64,000 nucleotides of DNA, from NCBI GenBank assembly GCA_958496175.1, contig OY292277.1, positions 2,046,001 through 2,110,000 of the forward strand, given 5' to 3'. Below are positions 13,516 to 26,000 of this stretch, piece after piece. The translations under genes and the position numbers were made by a program. Source of the stretch: Sisyra terminalis (Eukaryota > Arthropoda > Insecta > Neuroptera > Sisyridae). The notes beneath the pieces were generated by a model. The model was not told the DNA's origin. It did not search any database and worked only from the letters and a program-made list of their open reading frames with translations. Position 1 is the first letter of the stretch; each line of letters starts with the position of its first letter.

Positions 13516-14007
13516 CTACAAAAAAGATATTAATGTCTTGTTTAAGGGACGACAAATCTGCTCATTATCAATCATCGGTTCTCTCGAAAAATTGTAGAAA
13601 AAAATTAAAAAAATAAGGACAACACAGACAATTGGTACAACAACGACGATAAGTTGTCTCGCTTTTGGTTTGAAGGAAGTTATGTCTGTCACAATGTCTT
13701 CTTCTACAATGTTTAACCAAATCAAAAAAGTGGCAATAACGATTAAGGAAACAAGAGGCTCAACTATCAGTGCTATATTAGTCTGTCAATAAGGGCATTG
13801 AAGCGTGTACTTAATTATGGTGACATCAAGCCATATATCTAATACCAACACTATTAAAACAACACGAGAAAACCACTGAAGTTTTACGACTAATCGACGA
13901 AGATTTGGCGCCACATCATATAACAATTTCCATAATCTTTTCAGTGGCCGCCAACTCCTCAAACTTTTCACCTCTAATCCGTACCGACAAAAATTCACAC
14001 ATGATTA
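13516..14007 (-). pseudogene. Possible broken membrane-protein frame
   Basis: One minus-strand reading frame from about 14,004 down to 13,516 runs roughly 160 codons with a single TGA at 13,786-13,788. Its translation has three strongly hydrophobic stretches: near 13,850 (residues like VVLIVLVLDIWL), near 13,750 (LIVEPLVSLIVIATFLIWL), and near 13,640 (LIVVVVPIVCVVLIFLIFF). Short charged loops separate them. That could be a relic of a multi-pass membrane protein such as an insect chemoreceptor, but I recognise no family motif. No clean ATG starts the frame, and hydrophobic frames arise easily in AT-rich DNA. It could equally be chance. Only the frame and its hydrophobicity are seen; the gene status is inference. 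Confidence 0.2.
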
Positions 14008-15203
14008 CCTACCTACATCGAAAAGAAAAAAACGTGCCTACAAAAACTATTTTAACGATGGCTCGTAAAACGAGTTACACTCGATCGCAATTGAAAAATA
14101 AAGATAAAATATAATAAAATTAAATTAAATAACGCTACGGTGCGTCCCCCGTTGCGATATATGGCGGACGTAACATTCAGGTTTTTGCTGCAAACGAAAA
14201 GAACAAAAAAAAAACCTTTATTACATGTTTGCATTAAATCGTTCGGTAATTGAAAAGATTGTCGATATGAATGAATTGTTTATGGACATAATGGCCTCGT
14301 CAAAAGGGCCTGTAATCGACCCATTAAGTTAACAACTAAAGTGATAAGGAAGAGCTTTTACAATGGTACCAGACAATGGTAAAGTTTCGAGGATTCTCTG
14401 ATCGAGTCCAGTGATAAGACGCTGGCGAAAAGAAGGCGTCAAAGATTTAAACTGTGAGAAAAAGTATCACGTTACCCTTTGTCACATTATGCATGGGTTA
14501 TTGTTCTTCAAGAGTGTCTTTTATTGGTGTACAATTTTCAATTTGTATAAAGGAAAAATTTGGAACAAAAGTTCAAAAAGTGTGGCACTTCAAAGTTTGA
14601 TAAACTATCTATATAATAAGGTATTGTCGCTGGGAACATGTTGCATTGATTTGTTTGTATTCCCAATTTTGAGGACTGCAGGGAAAGGAATTAGTTGTGT
14701 GATTATTCAAACACCATACCTTGAACATGCATTTTTTTTACCTACACTTCTAATGTAAATTAGAAATTACAAAATTTTTTTTTTGATCTACAGAAATGTT
14801 TTTTTTTTTCAAATTTAAGCGAAACGTGAGCTTTTCTAATTAAACGTGTGAAAAATAAATTGTTTTACCTTGTTTTCATATACATTTACATATGTCTATG
14901 TATATATTATTTGATCGAAAATCTAAACCACTAAAAACACATAATGATTACTAAAATCGTATATTTTCAAATCACTAAACTCTAATTTTATGGCTCATTA
15001 AAACAGTTTTACGATTGTTTAATCTTCAGTTATCAAATCATAAATGAGCCGAACACATTTAACGTTAATACTGAAACATGAATTCGATTTACATTTCATC
15101 GAGTTCACTGATTGTTGTAATTATTCCTTCTTCATTTAATGACTGAAAAAAAAATAAACACCTGTTCAAACTTTTCCAACCGATCGATTCAATACTTCAC
15201 TTG

Positions 15204-15230
15204 CACACACACACACAAACACACACACAC
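15204..15230. repeat. Interrupted CA microsatellite
   Basis: CA dinucleotides with one AA interruption. No associated gene. Confidence 0.9.
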
Positions 15231-16840
15231 CTCGCGGAAAAGTGCTTCCAACAACACACCGACAATTAGTCCAAGAAAACAGCCATTTGGGTAAGTGTTT
15301 CGGTATCGAAATCTATCTTAAGACTGCTGCATGCGACCATTTAGGAAGCATATATTAGTGCGTCGGAACCAAAAAGATTAACAAACACCAAATCCGTTTG
15401 ACGAAGAGAAAAAAGTCCCAATCCAATGACCTGCCTCAAGACGCATCTTCCAGTCGGAATGCCAATAACAATGCAAAACCGATAGAATTGCTCGTGCCGA
15501 AGAGGCCGAAAGATACCCAACTATTTGTGCATTTTTCTCTCAACAAAAGTAGACAATAAAACTAATATGACGTTGTGACGACAACGACTCAAAACCCAAA
15601 CGACCTGTTTCATTTCCTTTGCTGTTCCATTCGAATACAAAAATTAAAATAAACAACGGTTCGTTCAGGAGGCAATAAAGAGCCATAAATAAATTGTATT
15701 GACAACACTTTATGGCCAAAAGAAAGAAGCGGATAAAACCATATTTAAGTTATCTACGAACATGTATGTGATTTAAAATATGCGGGATAATAGCTTCATT
15801 TTTTTAATATCACATGGTTTAAAACAATTAAACTCTTGGATTTAGTAAAAAAAAAGATATATTTTCCAAAAACATACGTTCTTTAGGCCATTTTTGGGCC
15901 AATAAGGAACTAAAACTTCAATTATATAAGCCTATCGATTTTCCAAAAAATCCAAATGCTACTAATCCTTATGGGCACTATAGTCTAAGAGCCAGTGGAC
16001 TTAGTGCCTCACAAATTCATGTATGTTCGGTTATGAAGACTCCCTGTACAAAAATCTAAGTCTGGTCAATTACATACAGGTAACCAGCCACTAGCAGAGT
16101 AGAGCTTCTCTTTTGTAGAAATACAAGAAAAAGTCGTATCTTTTTTCGAATGATTTTCACCGTACAAAATGACTTTAAAAAATGCTTATTTCAGGAAAAT
16201 TCAACACTTGAAATTTGTCGAAAACCGCTACTACTTTATATATATGAACGTTTCATAATTAATTGGTTTGATGTTAAGTAATTTCTAGATCTTATTTCTT
16301 TCAATCAAGTTTCCTCGACATAGGCAAGCAAACGAAAGATCTAAATGGCAAATTCATGTTGAAACTTCAATTCTTTAGCATTCCTATTCTTAATTACAAG
16401 TTGGTGAATGTAAATTAATAAGTGTTTCGATGATTTTTCCATCATAAACATTTTGTCTTATCCGCGAGTCGGGCAAAATAATTTATTGGCTCTTCATTAG
16501 CGAACACGAAACAAGAATGTGTGGTTGGTACATTTAATTTGCTCAATGGCTCATTGGTAAGTCAGCGAAGAATTTCTGCATGCACAAGGACCATGAGACA
16601 TTCCATTCAATCGCGCACACTATATACACTTTTACAGTTCCGTTTTATTTATGAAGTGTTTAATAGAAAAAAATAACAACAAATATGCGAAATATATATA
16701 TATCAGCAAAAGGAATTTATTGAGATATTTAGACAAATCGAGACACACAAGCCATGGAAATTGTTGACATTGTTGGCAATGTTGTCTTCAGTCTTTCGGT
16801 TTGTGTTTTTCAATTATGTTAGCATGAGGATAGTGGTGGT

Positions 16841-16861
16841 GATGATGATGATGATGATGAA
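16841..16861. repeat. GAT trinucleotide repeat
   Basis: About seven GAT units in a wider region (16,831-16,880) of GGT/GAT triplets. No open frame here resembles a protein. Confidence 0.9.
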
Positions 16862-17880
16862 GATACTGGTGGTGATAATAACGAAGAGGTAATGAACATG
16901 TATTTGTGTCTATAAACACTTGGAAAAAAAAATGTCAACAAGACGCACCTATCCAAGCAAACATTGCGTACACTGCAAGTTTGTGCCCAACACTTTTCAC
17001 TTTACCTTTACATTTGCTTTTACCAATTCCAATTTTAACAATAAAACCCTGCAGGAGGTACAAAACACGAAAACAAGCGCCAATATCCTTATCCACAGAC
17101 CTAACACAATCTAATCCTCGTAAATTACAAAAAAACAAAGATCCATTGTACTTTAAATTTCTCAATAGATTTGTTTACATTTCCGAAAGGATTTCGAAGT
17201 ATTTATTTTCTTAACTGGCGCCAATTTTTTTTTGTTTTGCTTTTTATTACTTGTTTCTTTATTATGAAGAAAAGGCCGTTAAAATTAACCTCGAAAAAAT
17301 TTCTTGCTTTTGTTCGGCCGAGAAAGTGAGTGTGAATTGTGACGCATTGTAAAAATTATTGAACGCTTAGAATAGCTTTATGAGCAATAAATCATTTTTC
17401 GGGGTGAAACGGACACTATAGGGATGAAAGGTAGGTGTGCACAATTGAAGGTCGTTAGCGCAATTAAACTGTGTGCAAAATGCAATTATTGCAATAAAAT
17501 ATTTTACACACAAAAAAGCTGTAAAACGAGAGAACATAATTTCTTTAATATCCGTGAAGCATAAAAATTAAACATTTTCTTGCGATAGATCAATGTAATT
17601 CTGATGTAAGAACAATTCAAATTAATTCCATAACAACTTAGCTTTCATGTTTGAAAGTTTCATTCTACGGTTTAACAATGGAGCTCAAAAGCTCCACCTA
17701 ATCAAAAAGCTCTCTTATCGACACCGCACGTTCTTGATTAGTTTATAACTGTTTTCTATGAAAAAAATAAGATTTTCATCAAGTTTTTGACTTGCATAAA
17801 TAAAACATTTCGCAAATATGCTGTATTGATAAACGATTAAATTTGTATAAGTAGCCAAATATGTGTACATATTGTATACG

Positions 17881-18021
17881 TTTCGCTACTTTCGAAGTAA
17901 TGCCAATTTTTAACATATTTTAATTTTACAAAAGAATATTATTATTGTTGTACTATTACTATTACTTTAACAATTGATCTATTATAATTAAGTTCCTGAT
18001 GAAGCTACAAAAGTAGCGCAA
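17881..18021. repeat. Head-to-head pair of hammerhead-like motifs
   Basis: On the plus strand CTGATGA (17,996-18,002) is followed by a perfect 5-bp hairpin GCTAC-AAAA-GTAGC (18,004-18,017) and then GCAA where GAAA would be expected. About 91 bases upstream, on the minus strand, lies a related but decayed copy: its box reads GGCATTA (17,898-17,904), then CTTCGAAAGTAGC, then an intact GAAAC (GAAA at 17,881-17,884). The same inverted arrangement with a 92-base gap lies at the centre of the fold-back repeat at 33.5 kb. Confidence 0.5.
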
Positions 18022-18079
18022 CTTTGTACAAAGATTAAATAAAAAGATCTAGTATTTAATATCCAAAAAAAGAGATTCA

Positions 18080-18450
18080 TTTACTATTATATTATATAGA
18101 TGAGAGTCCGAGTCCGGAATCACCACTCATTCTTATTTACCCTTCAAAACGGAGTGCCCCAAGGCTCCATACTCAGCCCTACCTTGTTCCTCATAGCTAT
18201 CAATAATATAGCCGACAATTTTCCGAACCCAATAAAAACATACTTTTGCACGCCGACGATCTGGCAATCTCAATCACAATGAAAGAAGAATATATAACCA
18301 AACAACTGCTACAAAAATCTCTCCATAAATTGGAAAATTGGTCCAACGACAAAACTAAAGGGATAATATTCCACCACCAAAGAAAAGAACCTAGCATCCC
18401 TAAAATAACGCTCTTCAAGAGACAAATCCGGCTCTCTCTCAAGAGATAAA
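18080..18450 (+). mobile_element. Non-LTR retrotransposon RT fragment
   Basis: A short relic of a reverse transcriptase. The frame 18,100-18,282 reads through a G-V-P-Q-G-S-I-L-S-P-T-L-F box (about 18,150-18,190). After a frameshift near 18,240 the next frame (18,246-18,449) shows H-A-D-D-L-A-I, the YADD-type catalytic box with Tyr replaced by His. It then continues with a residue pattern like KSLHKLENWSND. The sequence is closer to I/R1-type elements than to the two jockey-like copies here, but the clade is uncertain. No tail or target duplication was found. Confidence 0.75.
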
Positions 18451-21299
18451 ATTAATTTTTTATTTGAAAATCAGTAACTTATGCACAACTAACAAATGGC
18501 TAAAATTAGCAATTAAATTAAATTGAAATGACAAGTGCATCTAATGACATGATAGTTCAAATTTGAAACAATAATTAAAATATTTGCATTCCATTCACAT
18601 GGATGTGTTTATAATTTTACATTCTTTATCCTAGTTTTTGCCATAACACATACGTTTGCCTATTATGTATTTTGATATTACAAGCAAATTATGTTTATAA
18701 TTGTATGAGATTTTAGTTACCACAAATCATTTATTCCTACCTAAAACTTATGCCAAATTATACCAAAAGACTAACTAAAATAAATTAAGCATAAAAATGA
18801 ATCGATTTGATAAATTCTTGGAGTTCCGCACCCAGCAATTACCATTGTCTTGATTGGAATATATGAAGCATTGTTTTTCATTGTTGATCGATCTCACTTT
18901 GATTAATTATTGGTTATTGATAACTAGGATCATCATCATCATCCCATGAATCATCGAGTGAAAGTCGATGAATTCTTTTTCCAACTAATTAGGCTAAACA
19001 TTTCATCGAAGAGTTATCTGAATGGGCATTTATTTTTTTTAATTGTAAAATATTTTTCCTGTCGAGAATTTATGAAGACATTACTACTACACTTAGTATG
19101 ACATAAGAAAAATTATTACCCCAATCAACCATGGCCACCATCAATTAACTCAGCCAACCAGTGTTACTTATTGAAAACTGCTGATCGTTTTTGCCACTAA
19201 ATAACTATCACTTCTACTTTCACTTCAAATTCCTTCCCCACGAAGCAAATTGGTTTTATACAAATATATTAATCAATTTGTTTATCGACTTGATTTGATA
19301 AATTTTCATTATATTATAATATGTATGTTATATGCGGATAAATCCCATTGCGTTTGATTTGAGGGTGTGATAGGAATCACGTATGTAAGTATGTGCTTTT
19401 TTTCCTCTGTTTGTTCACTTAACATATGCACAATGGCATCAACTACATTTCCCGGATATTAGGTAAGAGAGGAATATATGTTGCAAACGTAGACTCGCCC
19501 TTTTCCGGTTTTCCAAGAAAATTTCCTTTTTCAAATAGAAAAAATGATTTTTTTTCTGACAATTATCCTGAAATATTCGACGTTGAAAGGGTACACTTTT
19601 TAATACGTCACTGAGAAAATGAGAATACTAATTGGATTGCTCAAATAATAGTTGGACAAATTTGACTTTGATTATTACTATATAGTTTGTAGAATAAACT
19701 ATTCAAATTACTTTCGTTGTAGCATTATTCCTAAATTTCTAGATGGAATACCATAGCAAATCAAAACCTAAGTTTCGAGTCTAAAAATAGAACAAGGCAC
19801 AATAATCATTGAAAATATATTTTAAACGTAATATTTGAATCAAATCTTGAAAAATCAGCAATTAGTTTAAAGAATAAAACCTTCTGTTTTTTTCTTTTAT
19901 GAGCAATAAAACTTTAATTTGATTTGTATGAAATCTCCACGCTGGGCTACATACAACGACAAAAATTTATTGGTTTTTTCCATTTTTTTTTTCATCAACT
20001 CAGTCAATATTTAAAGTGACTTCCATTCGTAATTGAATTTCAAGATTTACAACTTTATCCCTATGGTCATATGCACACGAACGAACAAACTTACAAACAA
20101 ATCGTTAAATTGGAAACGGTAATTTTTTTCCAAAGTCGGCATTTCATCTTCGTGCGACATTTCTCACATGTAAGCGAACTTCTCGATCGATTTGTGTCCA
20201 ATAAAACGAAGCAAACAGTTAAGTAGTTGCTTGTCTAAGTCTTTAACGCAAATAATATTAAAATGACAAATTTTTTTTGAAGGCATTGTATCGGATCGTA
20301 TCAACCGTGCAAGTGTCCGAACAGGTAATATAGAAAAGTGCAAATGTAGAATTCCATTTGGAAAACGAGTTTAAGTTTAACACTATAAAGTACTTACCTC
20401 GATAGGTATAGTACGTAAAGCGCGTCGTTATTTGAATACGGACAAGAGATGACGATCGGCGACGAACGGTGCAATAAAACCTATTGCCATTGCCATGCAA
20501 TGCACCAGCAATGAGGCAAGCAAAAAGTCGCAGAAAGATAGAAAGGCGGCCTTCTTGTGAGACAAGCAGTTGCAGCATAAAATTAATATAAATATCACAT
20601 GTAATTGCCAGAGGAGGTAGAGGTTTGGTCATTCATGTCTCTCCTTCTTTTCAACGAACGACCAAAAGCCTCCAACAATATGCCACGAATTCATCAAGCT
20701 TGCATTTTTCTGTTTGCAACAGGTAAATGTGAATCTGACTTAATTAGTTTCGATTTAAAGTTAAGTATCGTTACGATAGACTCAATGGAATAAGATGATG
20801 CGATTAGGGATGTATTAGTAGAGATAAGTGATGCGATTAATGCGAAATATCAAAAACATTTAATTAGTGAAACATGTTTAAATGTTACGACTGGTCAAAT
20901 GTAATGACCACTAAGTGGAAGACTGTTTTAATGACTTTGTCAGATCAACTTTTCCAATAGACCTACCGATACGAGTGGTTGAAGTCTAATTTTATTTATT
21001 GGAGGATTTTCGAGCTTATATCTTATTCTCGTTGATTAAAGTTGAAAGCTTCGCAGTCATTGTAGTTAACCAAAATTTTTCACTATGAGTAAATATCTTT
21101 ACAGAACTTTTCGAACTTTGGTGCTATTATTTCTAAATTTATATTTTTAAACTTGACTTTCAATCGACTATTGGGAATTTATGGAAGGAAATATGTTATT
21201 CATATTGCTCATTGCTTTTTCTTTAAAGCTCCATTTCAATTCAAATGTAGTCAAAGTGTTCGCCAACGATCAAGAGTCAAAGAATATTAAATTACGCAA
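18451..21299. other. Gene-free stretch
   Basis: No coding gene recognised. The only structured segment is the minus-strand open frame and splice donor at 20,396-20,640, listed separately. The rest is AT-rich without repeats I can define. Confidence 0.5.
20396..20640 (-). other. Possible exon ending in a strong donor
   Basis: A minus-strand open frame (ATG near 20,632) runs to a consensus donor, GAG followed by GTAAGT at about 20,396. The predicted peptide has a hydrophobic stretch (residues like LSIFLRLFACLIAGALHG) followed by an Arg-rich segment. That could be a signal-anchor exon or a 5' UTR exon that happens to be open. I recognise no family and see no matching acceptor exon. It lies on the same strand as the two UTR-like exons at 41.3 and 44.8 kb. 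Confidence 0.25.
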
Positions 21300-22108
21300 T
21301 CAATAATCCACACTTAAACAATATTGAAATAAATCGTTACATTTACAATAAAACGACTCCTTCTTTGGAATCCAAAAACAGTATCCCAACACATCAGGTT
21401 GGACTTTTGTCCGCACATTCTACCACTCAGCAATGCCTCGGGGTAGTTGACACAATTTCCGAGGCCTTGGAAACAAAAACGGTTTATCTGGGAACCTTCT
21501 TGGATGTAGTACAAGCATTTGATCCGGTGTGGCATCCGGGGCTTCTGGTTCAAACTTAAACCACTACTCCCCCAACTCAATACTTCCTTATACTCCAGTC
21601 ATACCTGTCTAACCGTAGTTTTAGACTGAGATGTGGTGTCCAGTATTCTCCCCTCACTACCATACATGCTGGTGTTCCTCAGGGAACTATTCTTGGACCT
21701 ATCCTCCACAATATATACACTGCTGATATTCCAATCCCCCCACACTCCAAAATTTTTACATCTGATGCCACAGCTATATTAGTTACAAGTCAAAAGCCAA
21801 CAAAAGTCTCCGCCATAATCTTGATCTCATCTCGAAGTGGAGTCAAAAGTGGAAAATCAAGATAAACGAAAACAAATGTACCATGTAACAATGTTCGCAC
21901 TCAGACGACTAACCAACCCAACAATTATACTTAGACGACAAAATACCACCAACTTCAAATAACGTACGATACCTAGGTTTCCATCTAGACAAACACCTCA
22001 CGTGGATGACACATTTCAAGACAAAAAGACGCAGATTACGCAGGTTATTAGGACCTAATTCTACTCTTGACACTAAAAACAAATTAACAATATATATATC
22101 CATAATTC

Positions 22109-22120
22109 AACCCATTTGGA
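22109..22120. repeat. Target-site duplication, left copy
   Basis: AACCCATTTGGA in the host jockey-like coding region, matching 22,564-22,575 exactly. It marks the 5' edge of the nested insertion. Confidence 0.85.
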
Positions 22121-22563
22121 TTAACTATGCAGGAGGCAAGTTCTCAAAGGTCATGATAAAGAAACCTTTGAAAGAACATAACAACAGACTTCTAAATCTA
22201 AGAAGGAAGGACATCAAAACGCTGGTAGGCCTATTAACAGGACACTGCAATTTGAGGAAGCATCTCCAAACTATAGGGAAGAACACAGAGTCAGCAGCTT
22301 GCAGTAAATGTGGCGTGGAAGATGAAACTGCCTCCCACGTACTATTTGACTGCCCAGCCATGACTCAAAGTCGTCTCAACTCGCTTAGTCCACCCGGACA
22401 TGAGCTGGGCAACATACACAGAGATCCAGTTGACTGTCTGCTAAAATTCATATCAGAAGCAGACCTGACCAACTGGAACTGAAATTAAACTGGGGCGCAA
22501 TAGTCCTTTTAGGACGCAGCGCAGAGGAATTCGCAGGAGAGGCCCCCAGATCAAAGGAAAAAA
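22121..22563 (+). mobile_element. Nested 5'-truncated non-LTR element (RNase H tail)
   Basis: A 443-bp insertion inside the jockey-like copy. AACCCATTTGGA lies on both sides (22,109-22,120 and 22,564-22,575), a 12-bp target duplication, and the insert ends in a run of A. Its coding part, still open to 22,482, is the region after RNase H in R1/LOA/I-type elements. It reads L-V-G-L-L-T-G-H-C-N-L-R-K-H, followed by a zinc-knuckle-like C-x2-C...H-x4-C in a segment like SKCGVEDETASHVLFDCPA. Because the junction is in frame with the host, the two together form a 158-codon chimeric frame (22,006-22,482). Removing one target-duplication copy would restore the host frame, so the order of events is clear. 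Confidence 0.88.
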
Positions 22564-22575
22564 AACCCATTTGGA
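22564..22575. repeat. Target-site duplication, right copy
   Basis: Exact match to 22,109-22,120. The leading A's merge with the A-tail of the nested element. Confidence 0.85.
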
Positions 22576-23004
22576 CATACGGGGTAGAGCTGTGGGGTTC
22601 TGCCAACTACTCCAACATTCAACGAATCCAATCCTTCCTATCAAAACTTCTTCGACGTATTCTAAATGCTCCCTACTACGTTAAAAATAAAGAAATACAT
22701 AATGATATCAAAATTCCCTTTATCAATAACCTAACCCAAGAGTGGTTCCAAAAATTTCACAACCATCCAAATCCCAACATCCAAATAACCCTCCACGCCG
22801 ATTAAAACGCCGATGGCCGCGAGATCTACTAAATGACTAATAGAAAGTCCCAACAATGGTTGGGTTCTTTCAACAAGTTTCAAGTTCAACTGTTCCTGGT
22901 GAAGGATCACTCCTTACTAAGGGAACAGATTTATATTATTTTATTTAGTGCGCAGATTGCATATTATTTTGTATAGAAGGCAATAATATTTCAATAAAAA
23001 AAAG

Positions 23005-26000
23005 TACAATAGCAATTTACAATTGCAAATGTTTACATAAAAAAAAATGTTCTTTGCAAATTTCTTTTTTTTTTTAGAGGCGTCTCATTGATCATTCAGT
23101 AGTGCACGAATTAATGTATCGCAAACGTTAAGTTCCTTCATATAATAGATGCTGATCACGTTTCGTCATGAACTGGGGATTTTTATTTTTTTAAATTGAA
23201 GAAAAAAAACGTTCAATCATATCAAATATCCTCCTCTGTTCACCAACACTAAGGCAAGTGCTACAGAGCGGGAAATTTTGCAATCAAATATCGCATATAT
23301 AAACAAATGTGAGGAATTTTGCTGATTTAGATTTATTTGACAAAAAAAAGAAAAGAAAATATTTGTGATAAGAAGAAATAAAGAAGAAATCGAGGAGCAG
23401 TAGCACTACGAAGAGTGGCAGCCTTGGAGAAATAAATACGAGAGAGGAACGGACTCCCGAAAAGTGTTGAGAAACAAGTGAGCCATTAATCACCAGCGAC
23501 GCTCATTTCTCATTCTATTACGACCGACCGTTCTTCGCCTCTCCTTTCATCATTTTCAAATAAAATTTACGACCAAAACGACGACGACATCCCCGACCAT
23601 CCGTCTCTCATACATATACACACCACAATGTCACTCCATTCCGCATTCAGTTTTCCTCAATTTTCTTTTTCCAAAAAAAAAAAATTTCCACCCAACTTGC
23701 ATCCGCCACAATCAAAACCTGATAACGAAATTAAATGCACATTTCTGTTCATTCATATGTGTGGCTATGTCCATTATGCAGACAACGCACCAAGCCACAT
23801 ATACACATATTTCCGAGTAAATGCATTTTTTATCACAGATTGCCATATAAATTGTCCAAATTGTATAATAAATCACTGCGCAATCATCCGAGTGAAAAGT
23901 TTTTTTCTTCAAATTTACTACATTATTCAAATTAAATTAATCGATAAAAAAATGTAAATAAATGTTTGGAAAAACGTAATTTCTAAATTATACAATATCT
24001 CGAAAGACACTATAGATATATGAATACTAGAACGACTCTGCACCCACCCTCCTACCGAATCTTGGAAAAAAATCCCATGCTGTGTTAAGTAAAAGATTTT
24101 CAAATACAAGGTTGTAAATTATTTGGAGACACATTCTTCTTTTTTCTTTTTCTTCATTAAGACCTAGTTTCGATAAATAATTATAATAAACGCTTAAAAA
24201 TACAATCAAATCCAAGACTATATTTCCTTTTATCGGCTTATGCCACTATAAAAACTACAACAAATATAGATAAAAAGAAATTTATGGTATCAAAACTTTA
24301 ACCTATTTTCAAAAGTTTATTTCTTTTCGAGGCCCAATCAATGGATATTTTATTAAAACAAGCAATTAAATGTTTTAGATGTGCAACTGCGGGTGCACGG
24401 TATGAAGCAGAATGCAGTTAAACAAACATAACTATATACGTATCAATTTCTGAACAAAGCTTTCAAGCTTTAAAAACTTTTCAAGGCTTAATCAATAAAT
24501 ATTGATGTTTGAAGACTTCTTCCATATTGATATTAGATCAATTATATGACCAAAGTGAAAACATTATTATTAGCGAAGCTTTTATTTTCGAGAGAGCTTT
24601 TAATGAGCTTATATCAGGTCTCATTCATTTAGTCAAATATCAATCATTTGATTGAGTGATTTATAAACAAAAAAAAATATTTTCATAGTTTTAACCCTTT
24701 AGATCACTATCGAAGGGTTTGTACTTGATCCATAAAAAATATCAGTTCTTAATCTGCCCCTGGTTTACCACAGGACCTAATTAAAAATCGTAAAAATGAG
24801 TAAAAATTTTCTTTTATAATATATAGTACTCATTTACTATTCAGTCAATTAATGTAACAATCACTGCAAATCAGTTTAAAATCAATGCTAGTACAAGTAT
24901 GAAATTGAATTATTTTTTATTCTGGATGAGTACTGATCAAAAAGTTTGCAGTAAAAATATAGTAAATGACGGTGATTTGGTAATTCTAGTACCCCAACGA
25001 TTATTCTCAATTTTTAAAGCTTTAACCAATTGAATACATTGAAAATTTGTGGATATAAATTGTATTATAGTTGACCAATATTAATATTTGACAGAGTGAA
25101 TAAGATAAAAAAAAAATTATTACTCCTTTTTGGTTTTAATTTTCTCAGAGAAGAGTTTATCTTTTAAATTTCAGTTATATTTTGATGTAATATACATTAA
25201 TTATTTAAATAGAAGTGAAATGTATTGAAAAACAAAGTGTATCAATTGATTAATTCATTCGTGAAAAAGCTTATCCCACATTTGTTGTTTCCAAGTCCCT
25301 TGTATCCCTGCATAACTGGTATTGGCTATTGCTCGAAAGTTTACAAATATAAATGCAATTAAAATGCAAAACATGTCGATTAGTCGCCCTGCAGCTATTT
25401 TCGTTTCCAATAAATTATTATGAGTTTATTTGATCAAAAATCGAAAACCGTAATCTTATAACATTCTCAAATATCTGATAATTATATGTTGGCAGGTATT
25501 CCCTCGAAAAATAATAGAGATATTATTTATCGAACTTGCCAACAGCAAATTGAGTCCTTTTTTTTTGAAGCTAAAGAAAAAATTTAGCAGAGAATGAATT
25601 TATAATGGAAATCGTGCCGAGACGTGTGGCGTATTAATTAGAAGTTTGCACAAACATTTGAAAAAAAAAATCAAGTGGAAAAATTTTGCACGTCTCTGAC
25701 TGATGCGATTGTAAGCCATCATAAGTCATTATGCTAATGAATTTGGCGCCATCTACCCAGTTTATCGCCCATATTAAAATATTATTTAATTTTCATATTA
25801 AATTTTCAATATTTTATTGTCAATTCGTCAAAGGAGACGCGCGATAATTGAAAAAAATCCCCGCGTCCAAAGAAACAGTGATTGTCTAGACGCGGGACAT
25901 GATGGCTTGGCGACAAATGTATTGAAATTCAAATAAAAAAAAAAAAAGAGCAAAAAGAGGGATTTTTTATAAAAATTAACACCAATTATTGATTAAATAA

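Larger units (their letters stand above)
14008..17870. other. Gene-free stretch with microsatellites
   Basis: No recognisable gene. It contains an interrupted CA repeat at 15,204-15,230 and a GAT repeat at 16,841-16,861. Open frames near 14,411-14,758 and 16,906-17,214 have no domain or motif I recognise and look like chance. Confidence 0.55.
21300..23004 (+). mobile_element. Degenerate jockey-like element, hosts a nested insertion
   Basis: A dead, 5'-truncated LINE. Traces run from the RT (NSIPTHQVGLLSAHSTTQQ at about 21,370-21,430; FLDVVQAFDPVWHPGLL near 21,500). They pass through a VPQGTILGPILHNIYTADIP box near 21,670-21,740 and an altered TSDATAI where YADD should be (about 21,760). The C-terminal domain is split by another element at 22,121-22,563: the ...IIQPIW half ends at the insertion point, and the TYGVELWGSANYSNIQRIQS half resumes right after it at about 22,575. 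A 3' region ends in oligo-A near 22,996-23,004. It is a different family from the copy at 7,139. No outer target duplication was found. Confidence 0.85.

Noticed and set aside
16906..17214. 102-codon plus-strand frame
   Set aside because: No ATG context, domain or splice structure; overlapping frames on both strands suggest chance.
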